From: Margaritifera margaritifera
Taxonomy: Eukaryota > Mollusca > Bivalvia > Unionida > Margaritiferidae
Assembly (NCBI GenBank): GCA_029931535.1
Contig: JAQPZY010001423.1
Span: 186,001-250,000 of the forward strand
Length of the DNA: 64,000 nucleotides
Reading direction: 5' to 3'
In this document: piece by piece, positions 47,920-58,999 of the stretch
Numbering within the stretch: the stretch's first letter is position 1
How the letters are laid out: the number at the start of each line of letters is the position of its first letter
Notes under the pieces: generated by a model
Seen by the model: the letters and a program-made list of their open reading frames with translations, nothing else
Databases searched by the model: none
What the model was told of the DNA's origin: nothing
Position numbers and translations under genes: made by a program

Positions 47920-48131
47920 CTTCCTAGCATGAGCGGAAGTAGTAACTGAAGCATGGATGGCATCTGGCACCAATCCCAAATCCGAGGGGAGATCACTATA
48001 GTCTGACTCCCACCTATGTGGGCAGACATATTTTGGCTTTTTTTTTATAGATATAAGTTAACTTGGAAGGGCTGGATTTACAAGGCAGTCATCATATTCT
48101 GAAGGTATTATGATCAGGAAATGTATTGAAG
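47920..48131. repeat. DIRS-B inverted terminal repeat, 5' end of element
   Basis: Reverse complement reads CTTCAATACATTTCCTGATC, then ATAATACCTTC, CCAAGTTAAC, TATAAAAAAAA, GATCTCC and GGGATTGGTGCC, matching the other end. Confidence 0.88.
48038..48049 (-). promoter_or_regulatory. Candidate TATA box of DIRS-B
   Basis: TATAAAAAAAA on the minus strand, about 85 bp inside the element's 5' end and conserved in the opposite terminal repeat (43651-43659). Position suits an internal promoter of the element. Inference only. Confidence 0.5.
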
Positions 48132-48458
48132 CAGAAATAATTAATCATAAAATGTGCAATATTTTCGCAGTGGACTGTGAACCATGCGTTATCGGCACAT
48201 TTTGATGAAAAATAGAGCATCTTTAAAGATCATGTACCTGCCCTCGAAAGCCTATCCACACAGCTCCTAGTCTAATATTTTTATTTCGTAAATCATAGCT
48301 TCATTTTTATGTCTTGAGTAAGAAAACTTCAGTGGTTAGGGAGTTTGACATGAGGCATGCAACTATTACACCTTGCTCAACCAATGAGCTTAAGTAAAAG
48401 AAAAACAAAAGTTTTGATTGGTTGCTTTTATGAAGATTGCCAATCAAACAGTTCCTTA

Positions 48459-48482
48459 TACAGTGAAACCCTGCTATAACAC
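48459..48482 (+). mobile_element. pogo/Tc1-like terminal repeat, left-facing pair of 52823-52844
   Basis: TACAGTGAAACCCTGCTATA followed by ACAC, matching in inverted orientation the sequence at 52823-52844 and the ends of element P1. Confidence 0.65.
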
Positions 48483-48563
48483 AACAGCCGGGTAAACAAA
48501 GTGCCATTGCATTATGAAATGTATTGTGCAATATCCAGACGAGTCTGTTGACCCTTTAAATCG

Positions 48564-48855
48564 CAGACACACATCTGGTATCACTGCCCAATTTACTCAG
48601 ACACACATCTGGTATCAATGCCTGATTTACTCAGACACACATCTGGTGTCACTGCCTGATTTACTCTGATACACACTGGTATCATGGCCTGATTTACTCA
48701 AGATACACATCTGGTATCACAGCCTGATTTACTTAGACACACATCTTGAATCACTGCCTGATTTACTCAGACACACATCTGGTGTCACTGCCTGATTTAC
48801 TCAGATACACATTGGTATCACTGCCTGATTTACTCAGATACACATCTAGTATCAT
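48564..48855 (+). repeat. ~34-bp minisatellite, nine copies
   Basis: Unit TCAGACACACATCTGGTATC then ACTGCCTGATTTAC, with small indels and TATC/TGTC variants. Confidence 0.9.
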
Positions 48856-50946
48856 TTTTTACCACCACTGATCAAACTGGATTTTTTATTAATAAATACC
48901 AATTTCATTTACCCAAGCTTATGACAAAGAAAAACCACATATTTTTTAAAGTATGAGTAAAATGACAACAAAATCTGGCACCCAGTTTAACTGCCTTCAT
49001 CAATTAAAAGTAATTGAGCACTTGTGTAATACAAATGTAATTTAAAATGGATGCATCCATAGTTGGAGGCTATTTACAGCTTACTTAACTGAAAATATTG
49101 CCATAAAATTTAAAAATTTATGTTGATTGAGGTCTGACAAAAAGAAAATAGCATGTTTCTTCAGACATTTATTCATGTTACATGGGTAAATGACACTGTA
49201 ACTCATCTTATAGGGGTAGAAAACACTGCCGACATCTAGGTTTTGGAACTTAGATTTGTAAAGATTTCCAATTGAAGAGTTAAATCTAACCATAAAATAC
49301 CAAGAATAATAATATTGTGGAAGTTTTCAGATAATGTATAAATTCAATGTAACGACTGACACATAGAACATAAACTTTCAGTTGATATATACTCTGAAAC
49401 TTCATAGAATAACCCAGAAAAAGGCACAAAGACTTAGGTAGTCTCATGGCTATTTTTAAAAGCATTGAAGAACCATGTGTCATATGCTCAGTTTCAACAT
49501 GAAAAAATTAGGATGCTTTGGGACTAAACTTTTTTTTTATAAAACAAAAGAATCTAAGGGCATTCATCAATACTAAAATAACAAGCATTTCTTAGCCCCA
49601 AGTGTTTATATCTGAATCTGTCAATTGACCATGGTCATAATCAGTTCATGTGGTGTACATAAATGACTGCCTCCGTAGTTTCAAAATATTGTTCCTTTTT
49701 CAGACAGCTGATCCTAACGTAATTGTTAACTTTATATGATAACTATCACCATCAAGCTTAGTATAATCTTTCTCCTAAGTTTCAAGTAAAGTTAAAGTGC
49801 TACTGTTTTGTACTTAAACAGTCAGCGAGCTCAATCATGCTTGTAAGATCTGTGTCATTTATAGACACTCATCAAAGCATGTTTGGTTTAAATTCGCAAA
49901 CTACAAGCTATATTATCTCAAACATTTGCAGTGAAAAGAGTAGGTAAGGTAATTATAAATAAATATTGATAACTTACATGTAGCAATCTGTAATTTGCTC
50001 TGATTTTGAAGGGGGTATCATGATGTTACTAAAAATATTAACATATCAAGCACCTGCCATAATTGTGTTCACTGTAAATAAGCAATGTGGATTGGTTTTC
50101 CTCTGTATTATGTATTCACTGTAACAAATATTACAACTGAGATGTCCTAAGTATAAATTTATTATTTTATTAGATGTGATTGATGCAAATAATGGCAGAT
50201 CACAAGGAAGTAGATATACATGTATGTGCTGACAGACTTAACTATCAATATTTACATGTCTCCAGTTGACTGTCACTAGATTACTCCACTCTAAATTTAC
50301 TAATTTAGTTTTGGTACAGAATCCACATTTAAACACCATATTAAGTTGTCGGCAGCTTTGTATGTATCAGATACTGAATTCAGTTTGGTATACCGTGAAC
50401 AAAACTTTAATTATTTACTTATTAAATTCTAAATTTTGTATGCCTGTTACAATAGAAATTCAATTTCAAATGTCAAAAAAAATAGTACAAGAAAATTTCT
50501 GATAGCAGAAAATCAGCTTCTTGTACCATGAAATGAGCCGAGTAATCATTACCTGTACTAGAAAATGATCTCCTAAAGTGATTTACAATATTCTTTATAA
50601 AATGAGTGAGTCTTGTCACCCTCTGTAAGTAAGGCTAATTTTGAGCTTTTACCCTGCCATGTTTTGAGAACCATACCTATTTTTCCTTTAGAATTCATGA
50701 GCAGTTTCTATAAATTTCTCCATCATAAGGAATTCAGTGTTCAATGTGATTTTTTGGCAGTATTTTTCCTATGAATTCTGTTTCATGTATTTTTTTTTTC
50801 TTTTTTCTGCCAAATATTTCACACATTTTGCTGCCTGATTCCAACAACTTTTGCAAAAGGCAATGCCACAACAAAGCAGCATAATTAGACTGAAGAATAA
50901 GAAATATGAACAGCAGAAGGTCAATTTAAAGACTGACAGACATGCT
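48856..50946. other. Unannotated intronic sequence
   Basis: No exon, RNA or repeat family recognised; short open frames have no motif. Confidence 0.4.
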
Positions 50947-51118
50947 TTGTTTGTTTGTTTTTCTTATGGCCCAGCAACACATGAAGGTTATATAATATCA
51001 AGGCAAACAAAGTGCCTTGCCCAGGGACACGCAACCTCAGCCAACCTGGACCAATCCAAATCTGCACCCTACTGGTCATGTTTTGGGAACACTAACAACT
51101 GAGCCACTGCTGCTCTAT
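50947..51118 (-). mobile_element. SINE family S2, diverged copy
   Basis: Contains CAGCAACACATGAAGGTTAT, AAAGTGCCTTGCCCAGGGAC, CTGCACCCTACTGGTCAT and AACAACTGAGCCACTGCTGC, aligned with the copies at 58830-59000 and 62970-63213. Confidence 0.75.
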
Positions 51119-52822
51119 ATAGATACACAGAAAATATATAGACTGATTTATGAATGTATCTTTATCAGGCAGATATTTTGTAATCAATAATTTTAATGTC
51201 ATGGATACCATATAATATGATAGCCATAAAAAGTTATTGTTAGCTAGCTAGATAGATAATACATGAAAAGATGATGAGTAAAACAGGTCATATAGATATA
51301 TTAATAACAGTGACGGACAAATACTAACCAACCCCACCTGTGCAATAGTGTTGCAATTTAACTGTTGCAAGAAGACCAACAAGATGTATGTGGCATTGAA
51401 AGCAAAAACAAATTAACTGCATGACTGAAAAATGAAGACTGCCACCGGAACTATTCTAGTAATTGATGATAAAATCACACAGAATGTTAAAGTAATTTGA
51501 AAATAGTATTGCAGTGGTAAAACCAACAAGTATACAATGAAGGAGATTAATTATTTAGAAAAGCATAGGTAATATGCTGTCTTGCAGATTTCTAGTGAAG
51601 TCAATGCTCATCAGCTCACATGCTTATTACCTTTGCCATGTACTGACTTTCCCAATGGCTAGCATTGGGAGATTTCGTCTATTTGTCACATCTGTGACTT
51701 GCAACAGTGAGACTTTACCAGGTTGGTCACATAATTTCATTTTATGTAAATTAGTGTTTGACCTTTTCATTTTTTAACCACATCATCATTCATAAAATCA
51801 TCTTATCTTTTGTCACAAATGTTTTTATCTGATGCCAAGATATGTGTAGATTTTATAGTAGTTATCATTACTGATGGATTATAATAATATTATATACCTC
51901 AAAACAACCCATATCTTCTGAATCCAGATTATTGTGAGAAGATAAGAAGCATAAAAATCATTACCAAGAGTATGTGTATTTGCACTGGTAATACACCATT
52001 CATCCCTGGGAACCATAATTTCATGCATTTTCAACATTATTTTTGTATTTCCTTCTTCTCCTTCATAGTGGAACAAAACAATTATGCAGTCTATAAATGG
52101 TAAAAAACTTCATAAAACTTTTGCTGTATTCTACATACTTTAATCGTCTTGAAAATCAAGACCTTTATGAAATATATTAAGGTTGATTTTTGCATTTCCT
52201 ACTTTTCAGCATATTCCAGCCAAAGTTTATTGGCCTTTTTTCATCTTAGATCAGCTACTAAATCCATCAAAAAGATGAATGATTTTATATAACAATTTCA
52301 AAGAAATATTAATTGTAACACTCTTTAAAAAAGGCCTGTTGGCTATGCAGCTCATAAATTTTGTGTTTCTACATACATTTTTGCATCTTCCTGCTAAACT
52401 ATGTTAATAATCTCCCATGACAGAAATAAATCATCGAGGTCACTTGGTTTGCTGTTTTGCATAATTTCTATAGTGAGATCTTTTTGTAAAAGGCCTCAGC
52501 AATTACTTTTCTTTTATTGTAATGTTGAAAATGTGCACTTGTATCCATACACAAATTACAGACTCCGTGATTGTATGGGCTAAGAATATATTCCAACAGT
52601 TCTGTTACATCTGAAGTTACATATTCAACTTTTTATTTGTTTGCTTGCTTTTTCCTCTCCTTTTTTCATCAAAAGTTTGTTTTTGTATGGTTCAGTTCAC
52701 TTGATCAACAAAATATCATCATGAAAAATAACCTCAAGATTATTACCTATTATGTTACACCATGGTTACAAGGAATATATTTTGAAAAAGTCTATATATG
52801 AATTTTTGTTATAACGAAATAT
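51119..52822. other. Unannotated intronic sequence
   Basis: AT-rich, nothing recognised. Confidence 0.4.
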
Positions 52823-52844
52823 GTTATAACAGGGTTTCACTGTA
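52823..52844 (-). mobile_element. pogo/Tc1-like terminal repeat, right end
   Basis: GTTATAACAGGGTTTCACTG then TA; inverted partner of 48459-48482. Confidence 0.65.
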
Positions 52845-55542
52845 ATGTCAAGGTCATTCATATCAGTCACACTCTATTAATATATCTGAACAAGTTCAGC
52901 TCCATGCTACATGTCATTGGACTTTATTAAAAGAAAGAAAAAAGTTATCAAAGAACATATTCCATGCTTTAATAATTCATCATTTTAAATAACCCTTAAA
53001 AGTCATATACTTAAAAATTGCTAAATGATTGTTTAGTGCCAGCGGTGTCCTGTTAATGTTTTTGTTGTAAATGTGTGTGTAGTCTTATTATATAAAGATA
53101 AGCATATGACTTGTAATTGATGGAAGAAAAAATATGTTTCTAGTTAAGACTGTTTATATTTTATTTCAGTTAAACCTAAAAAGTTTATATTTACTCTATA
53201 ACATTAAAAAATAAAAGCTCAGAAACAAAAATAAAATCTTATTTTCAAACATAATGTCTTGAAGTCATGAATCCCAAATGAAAATTGAAAGTTAAAAAAA
53301 AAAAATTCAAATTTATATGCAACATTTTATTTATGAGTGGAGGATATACAGATCAGACTTGTGTTTAATTTTTAAAAATAATTAACTTCATTGTTATGCA
53401 TTCCTGCAAATTTTATGTCGCATCCTCATGACCTTATACATAAATAAAATAAAGCCGTCATGGTAAATAATTTAGTCTCACTGTTTGTCTAGCAATAATC
53501 TGACATTACTTGTCTAAACACATTGGTGACATGTATCATAAACACATCTGGTGACATGTATTACAATATGTATCTGGACCTCTGTATCATGATGTATGTC
53601 ATATCGCAACACTTCAGAGAATATACACATCACTATCAAGAATTGAAACATTCTAGTGTCCATATAAAAACCCTAATAAAAGTTTTTCTGCCTCCTTTGT
53701 AGTTTGCACATTTAAATATATCACAAGAATTCTGCCAAATCATATGTCCTGCCTACTCTGCCCCAGTATTATGTCACTGTGACTTACTTTTTGTGGGTAG
53801 GAATACAATGAATACACTTGTCAAGTTTGATGACTGTCAATGCAACAGCACAAGAAAAAGATCTAAGTGCAAAATACCTATTGTAATCAGTGGTGCGTGT
53901 GCACAACATTCCACTTCTGCAAGCCGTGGATAGTGCTCTGTAAGGTGATATGTACCCTTTAAATTTCATGACTATAAATAAGTCAGACAAATAAAGCTAA
54001 ATGCAAAAACTTTATAATAATACCTATCACCGCAACAACAATTACAACACTAACAACCACAACAATTAAAACACTAACAAAGTCAGACAAGTGAAACCTA
54101 TGGCTTGCATATGCAGGCAAGACAAAAACTACAGAAGACAAAAGCGGTAAAGAAGGGGTACAGAAAACTCTTGAAACCATAACATCTTACCCTTCGAGTG
54201 GTGACTGACTGAAAATTTTAATTAATTCTTTCTCGATTATACTTTCAAATTTTGTATAAGAACAAAGTTTATTCCAGAGTTAAACATGTATGAATGGAAG
54301 GGTGTGAGTGAACTACTTAATTAAATCTGACTAGTTCAAACAATAAAAAATCTGATTATGATTTTCTAAATTTATCTTTCCACAACTTGTCAAGAACTGG
54401 GGTGCCTTCTGACACCTCCAGCCAGGCATCTGATTTCAATGCAGGAGAGCAAACTCGACTATTAAAAGAACAACAGAGGGACAACATTTTGTAAAACAAA
54501 CAAACATTTGGACATCATGTCATCACAATCCCTTGCCAAGTTTTGTAATTCTCTCATGAACAGTGACCAAATACATTAACTTCAGTTAAATGATCTAGTG
54601 AAATTTAGGCTGCAATAACCTTGGATTGGTTCATTGGTACAACCTATGATTGGCTCAAATGTCATGTTTCTATGGAAATACAATTATTAAATTTAATTAC
54701 CCCATCACAAAGAGTGCCTCAGAAAGTAACTTACATGCAACTGTGAACCAGACTTCACAAAGCATATATGTAGGCCGCAGTGATCAAATTTTGATACAAT
54801 GGTGTAGTAATATCAAGAATGCATTCATTTCACCAAGTTTCATGACCCTGCCACGAATACATCATCGCAAGTCACAGGTGAATATCGGTTTTGCTCTCTT
54901 ATCACTCATGGTTGCCTATGATAAGATTCCTCATTTCACATGAATATGCAAAAACCTGCTAACCAATCACTACAAGTGCAAGAAAAACTTTCTTGCATTG
55001 TTGACCCAACATGACCTTTCCTGCTGTAGAAATGATCGATAAAATGGGCACATTCATTTATGTGCACAAGATAGTTGCATTGTGTTGATGATGATGTATT
55101 TTTGTTCATGCTTATTCATGAAAAAAGAGGAAATCTTGTCCCAGGCAGCCATGAGTGAAAAAGGAGCGTAGCTGATTGTCGCCTGTAGCTTGCAACAATA
55201 CCAGAAAGTGTCTTAGAAATTAACTTTAACGCAGAAATCAATCAGTCAGTAAACCATGAAATACAGGTAACAGAGACATTCTTTTGACTTGATCATATGT
55301 TGTTTTCATGACTATTGTTAACAGTGCCTAAGAAACTGTGTTAAACACAGACATGAACTCTTAACAAAACTTGCCCCAAATCTTTAACAGAATAGGTTTC
55401 TAGAAAATGAAACAAAACTTACCAAAACTCTTTAACAGAATAGGTTGTTAGAAAATTATGTCCCACTTTATGAGTTAACCTACTTTAATCTTTGTTACAT
55501 TTGTTTAATGAGAACGAAATAATGAAAGTGAATTAATAATGA
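52845..55542. other. Unannotated intronic sequence
   Basis: A ~55-bp duplication (TCTTTAACAGAATAGGTT) lies at about 55381-55455. No exon, RNA or repeat family recognised. The 97-codon frame at 54650-54943 has no motif I know. Confidence 0.4.
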
Positions 55543-56047
55543 ACAAGAGTCCCTTGAAGGGACTGATACACTACAGGCCAAAAAGAATTTGCAGGAATTC
55601 ATGAGAATTCCGTCTGCTTCCTAATTTTATTATTTTAGCTTCTGAGTATTAAAACCAAATTTGGTAACTGAAATATTTTCATATATGCTAGAGTTCACAA
55701 GATAAGTGCAGTACAAAACTCTTTGTCATAGCTTTGACCTTTAACCTGATATAATTGAATTTGTCTTAAATCCATCAAGGTCTCAGATACCATCTAAATA
55801 TACAGAAATGCTAAGTTTGATTAAATCCATAATTAATCTTTTTTTCTTAAATACCCAAAGCTACAGCTGGCATCATTCATGGTATTCTTCAGGTATATTC
55901 AGAATCTGAGTTTGATAAGAAAAAAATCTGTTCATACTTGTTTGTGTTACCATGCTAACGAATCATTACAGATAAAAACAAGCAATTGCTGATGGATGGT
56001 CACAGGACCGTACCATAAGCTCACGTCTTTATAGCCAGTTGAGCTAA
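55543..56047 (+). repeat. Composite repeat with family 1 head and tail, copy A8
   Basis: Starts ACAAGAGTCCCTTGAAGGGA and AAAAAGAATTTGCAGGAATT and ends GCTCACGTCTTTATAGCCAG then TTGAGCTAA. The interior is not the ~145-bp monomer but a CTTTGACCTTTAACCTG-containing segment resembling family 3, so the ends are shared while the core differs. Confidence 0.72.
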
Positions 56048-56231
56048 CCAGAGTTAAGACCTTTAACCTTGAAAACAATGTCCAAGTACTGACTATCAAC
56101 TTGTTTATTGAAAAAACAACTAAATACAAAGTCCTGTCAAAATTCATTTGTATATGTACAAGTCAATGTTTTCATAAGCTCAATGTAATTCAAAAAAGCA
56201 AGCTGTGACCTTTGATTTGACCCCAAGGTCA

Positions 56232-57172
56232 AGAAGATCTGGTTTTCAAATTCATTCGCAATAACATGGACATGATGGTGGCCAGATCTGCACCATTTTC
56301 ATTCAGGACCAATTACATATTCCGTGAAAATCCCAAGTCACTGCTGCCATTTCTTCAAAAAGAGGACCTATAAAAACAATTCTGAGATGGCCACCAATGC
56401 TTCCATGTTGCAGGTCAGATCAGCATCATTATCATTCAGAACCAGCTACAAACTGCTATAGTCTTGAAGTGAAAACACGTGTCAACACAACCATCCTTCC
56501 AGGAGAAGAAGTCATAAGAAGATTTTCAAGCTGGCCATCAAGTCAGCCATTTTGAAGGCTAGATCAGCATCATTTTAATGTAGGATCAACTAAATATACG
56601 AACAATTTACATGAAACCACATGTAGATATGACCATCATTCAGGAGAAGTAGCCATAACAAGATTTTCATGCTGGATAATTTGGCAGTTATTATGGATGT
56701 TAATAATGGCCATTTCATTCAGGACCAACTACTTACTGCAAGAAGTGTTTCAGTGAAAATCCCATGTCAATATGACCATCTGTTCTGGAGGAGAAGCAAT
56801 AAAGATTTTAAAGATGTCTGTAGTGGCAGCCATTTTGTCAGGTCAGATCAACAAAGTTTTACTTTTGGACAAACTGTGCGTCATAAGAAATGTTTCAGTC
56901 GAAACCCCATTTTGATAAAACTCATGTATTCAGGAAAGGTAGTAATAACAAGATTTTCAAGATGGTCACCATTGCTGCCACTAGGTCAGATTGGCACCAT
57001 TTTCAAATGGGAACAACTACATACAGTAAGAATTTTAAGTGAAAATGCCATGTTCAAACAACCAAAAGCAACAAGATTTTCAAGATGGTCACTCTGGTTG
57101 TCATGTTGTAAGTCAGATTGGTACCATTTTAATCTAGGAACAACTAAATATCACAAGTCTTTTAGTGCAAAC
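56232..57172 (+). repeat. Repeat family 1 array, copy A9 (first part)
   Basis: About six diverged monomers with ACAAGATTTTCAAGATGGTC, TTTTCATTCAGGACCA and GTGAAAATCCCATGTCAATA. The 182-codon frame at 56669-57217 runs through monomers and encodes no known domain; it is not called. Confidence 0.8.
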
Positions 57173-58014
57173 CTCATACTGATAAGACATTCCATTCTGC
57201 AGAAAACCCCAAGCTGATTAGACAATCCATTCAGGTGAAAACCCCACACTGATAAGACAATCCATTCAGGTGAAAACCCCATGCTGATAAGACAATTCAT
57301 TCATATGAGAACCCCATAACCCCATACTGATAAGACAATCCATTCAGATGAAAATTCCACACTGATAAGACAATCCATTCAGGTGAAAATCCCATGCTGA
57401 TAAGACAATCCATTCAGGTGAAAACCCCATGCTGGCAAGACAATCCATTCAGGTGAAAACCCCATGCTGATAAGATGATCCATTCAGGTGAAAACCCCAT
57501 GCTGATTAGACACTCCATTCAGGTGAAAACCCCACATTGATAAGACAATCTATCCAGGTGAAAACCCTATGCTGATAAGACAATCTATCCAGGTGAAAAC
57601 CCTATGCTGATAAGACAATTCATTCAATGAGAACCCCATACTGATAAAACAATCCATTCAGATGAAAATCACACACTGATAAGACAATCCATTCAGATGA
57701 AAATCACACACTGATAAGACAATCCATTCTGGTGAAAGCCCCATGCTGATAGGACACTCCATTCAGGTAAAAACCCCATAATGATAAGACAATCCATTAA
57801 GATGAAAACCCCATGTTGATAAGATGATCCATTCAGGTGAAAACCCCATGCTGATAAGACACTCCATTCAGGTGAAAACCCCACATTGATAAGACAATCT
57901 ATCCAGGTAAATACCCCATAATGATAAGACAATCCATCAAGGTGAAAACTTCATGCTGATAAGACAATCCATTCAGGTGAAAACCCCACACCGATAAGAC
58001 AATCCATTCAGATG
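57173..58014 (+). repeat. 35-bp minisatellite, about 24 copies, grown from a family 1 segment
   Basis: Unit GGTGAAAACCCCATGCTGAT then AAGACAATCCATTCA. The same phrase occurs once per family 1 monomer (GTGAAAACCCCATGTTGATA then TGACCATCCATTCAGG). Flanks on both sides are ordinary family 1 sequence. Confidence 0.92.
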
Positions 58015-58378
58015 AAGTAGTGATAAGAAGAATTTCGAAACTGCCTCAATATCGGTGAGGTTGGAGGTATCAGCACTATTTTCTTTTAGAACTAACTAGA
58101 CATCATAAGAAATCTTTTAGTGAAAATCCCATTTCTATATGACCATCCATTAAAAAATAGCAATAACAGGATTTTCACGATGGCTTCACTTAGGATCATC
58201 TACGTGTTATAAAAAATCTTTTTCTGAAAATCCCATTCTGAATCAACCATCCATTCAGGAGTAGTGATAACAAGATTCAGATTGGCACAATTTTCATTTA
58301 GTACCATCTACATATCTTAAAAAGTCTGTTCGTGAAAATCTCATGTTAACACCATTTTCAACTAGATATCATAAGAAG
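58015..58378 (+). repeat. Repeat family 1, copy A9 (second part)
   Basis: Shortened and diverged monomers, last one interrupted at 58378 by an insertion. Confidence 0.78.
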
Positions 58379-58698
58379 AAGTTGCCTTAGGAAATGCAGA
58401 GGTGTTCCCTCACATCTGCTGGAGTGGTAAAGTCACCCCTGGTCCCTGAATGGTTTCGTCATCCTTGTAACTCGTCAGCAGGAAAAGTTCTGGTTGATGC
58501 ATTGGTTCAACTAATCACCATATCTTGTTGATGTTAAGGTTTATATACCCCCAAGCAGCCAGTGCAGCCAGATTTTGGGTCATGTGACATCAGATAGAGA
58601 AATGTTTGGATACACCTATTACATACTCTACATATGATAGGGATCAACATCTGTTTGACTCAGAATTTAGGCATTTTATTTCATATTTATTATTATTA
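58379..58698 (+). mobile_element. 320-bp retroposon-like insertion with 16-bp target duplication
   Basis: TAGATATCATAAGAAG occurs exactly at 58363-58378 and 58699-58714 and belongs once in the interrupted monomer. The insert ends in an ATT-repeat (about 58684-58698). Long variable duplication plus simple 3' tail is typical of target-primed reverse transcription. I do not recognise the family; no clear A/B boxes. Confidence 0.8.
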
Positions 58699-58829
58699 TA
58701 GATATCATAAGAAGCCTTTTAATGGAAACCCAGTGTCAATACAACTATCCATTCTTGAGGAGCAGTGACAAGATTTTCAAGATGGCCACCATGTTGGATG
58801 TCTGATTGGCACCATTTTCATTTAGTTTG
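58699..58829 (+). repeat. Repeat family 1, copy A9 (third part)
   Basis: One monomer, interrupted by the SINE at its TTTTCATTTAG. Confidence 0.8.
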
Positions 58830-58999
58830 GTTTGGTGTTTTAAGACACAGCACCATGAAGGTTATACCATGCCAAGGAAAGTAGCCCAAGGACACACCAT
58901 GGTAGCAGATCTGTGTTAATCCATTTGTGGGGATCAAACCTGCACCCTTCTGGTCACAAGTCCAACACCATAACCACTGAGGCACTATGGCTGTAATTA
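58830..58999 (-). mobile_element. tRNA-derived SINE, family S2
   Basis: Minus strand has an A-box-like AGTGCCTCAGTGGTTA and a B box GGTTTGATCCCC, then CTTTCCTTGGCATGGTATAA and an AAACC-like tail. Flanks ATTTTCATTTAG and ATTTTCATATAG form a target duplication with one change. Confidence 0.82.

Larger units (their letters stand above)
43567..48131 (-). mobile_element. DIRS-like retrotransposon with intact terminal architecture (DIRS-B)
   Basis: The two ends are inverted repeats of about 210 bp: 43567-43790 matches the reverse complement of 47920-48131, both starting CTTCAATA, then GATCATAATACCTT, AAGTTAAC, a TATAAAAAA block and GGGATTGGTG. An internal region (43822-43909) consists of the complement of both extreme ends side by side, the internal complementary region that defines DIRS elements. 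Between them, on the minus strand, are Gag-like, RT/RNase H and tyrosine-recombinase remnants with many breaks. It lies inside the PICALM-family intron in the gene's orientation. Length 4,565 bp is short for DIRS (usually about 5-6 kb), in line with an internal deletion. Confidence 0.9.

Noticed and set aside
43567..48131. LTR retrotransposon or Ty3/copia element
   Set aside because: Termini are inverted, not direct; an internal complementary region and a tyrosine recombinase are present and no DDE integrase was seen.
53983..54180. Minus-strand 65-codon frame with a hydrophobic VVVVSVVIVVAVIGIII run, like a membrane segment
   Set aside because: The run comes from an ACAACA-rich low-complexity stretch (about 54030-54080); no flanking domain or splice sites.
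56669..57217. 182-codon open frame on the plus strand
   Set aside because: It runs across diverged family 1 monomers, has no domain, and its peptide repeats the monomer in shifting frames.
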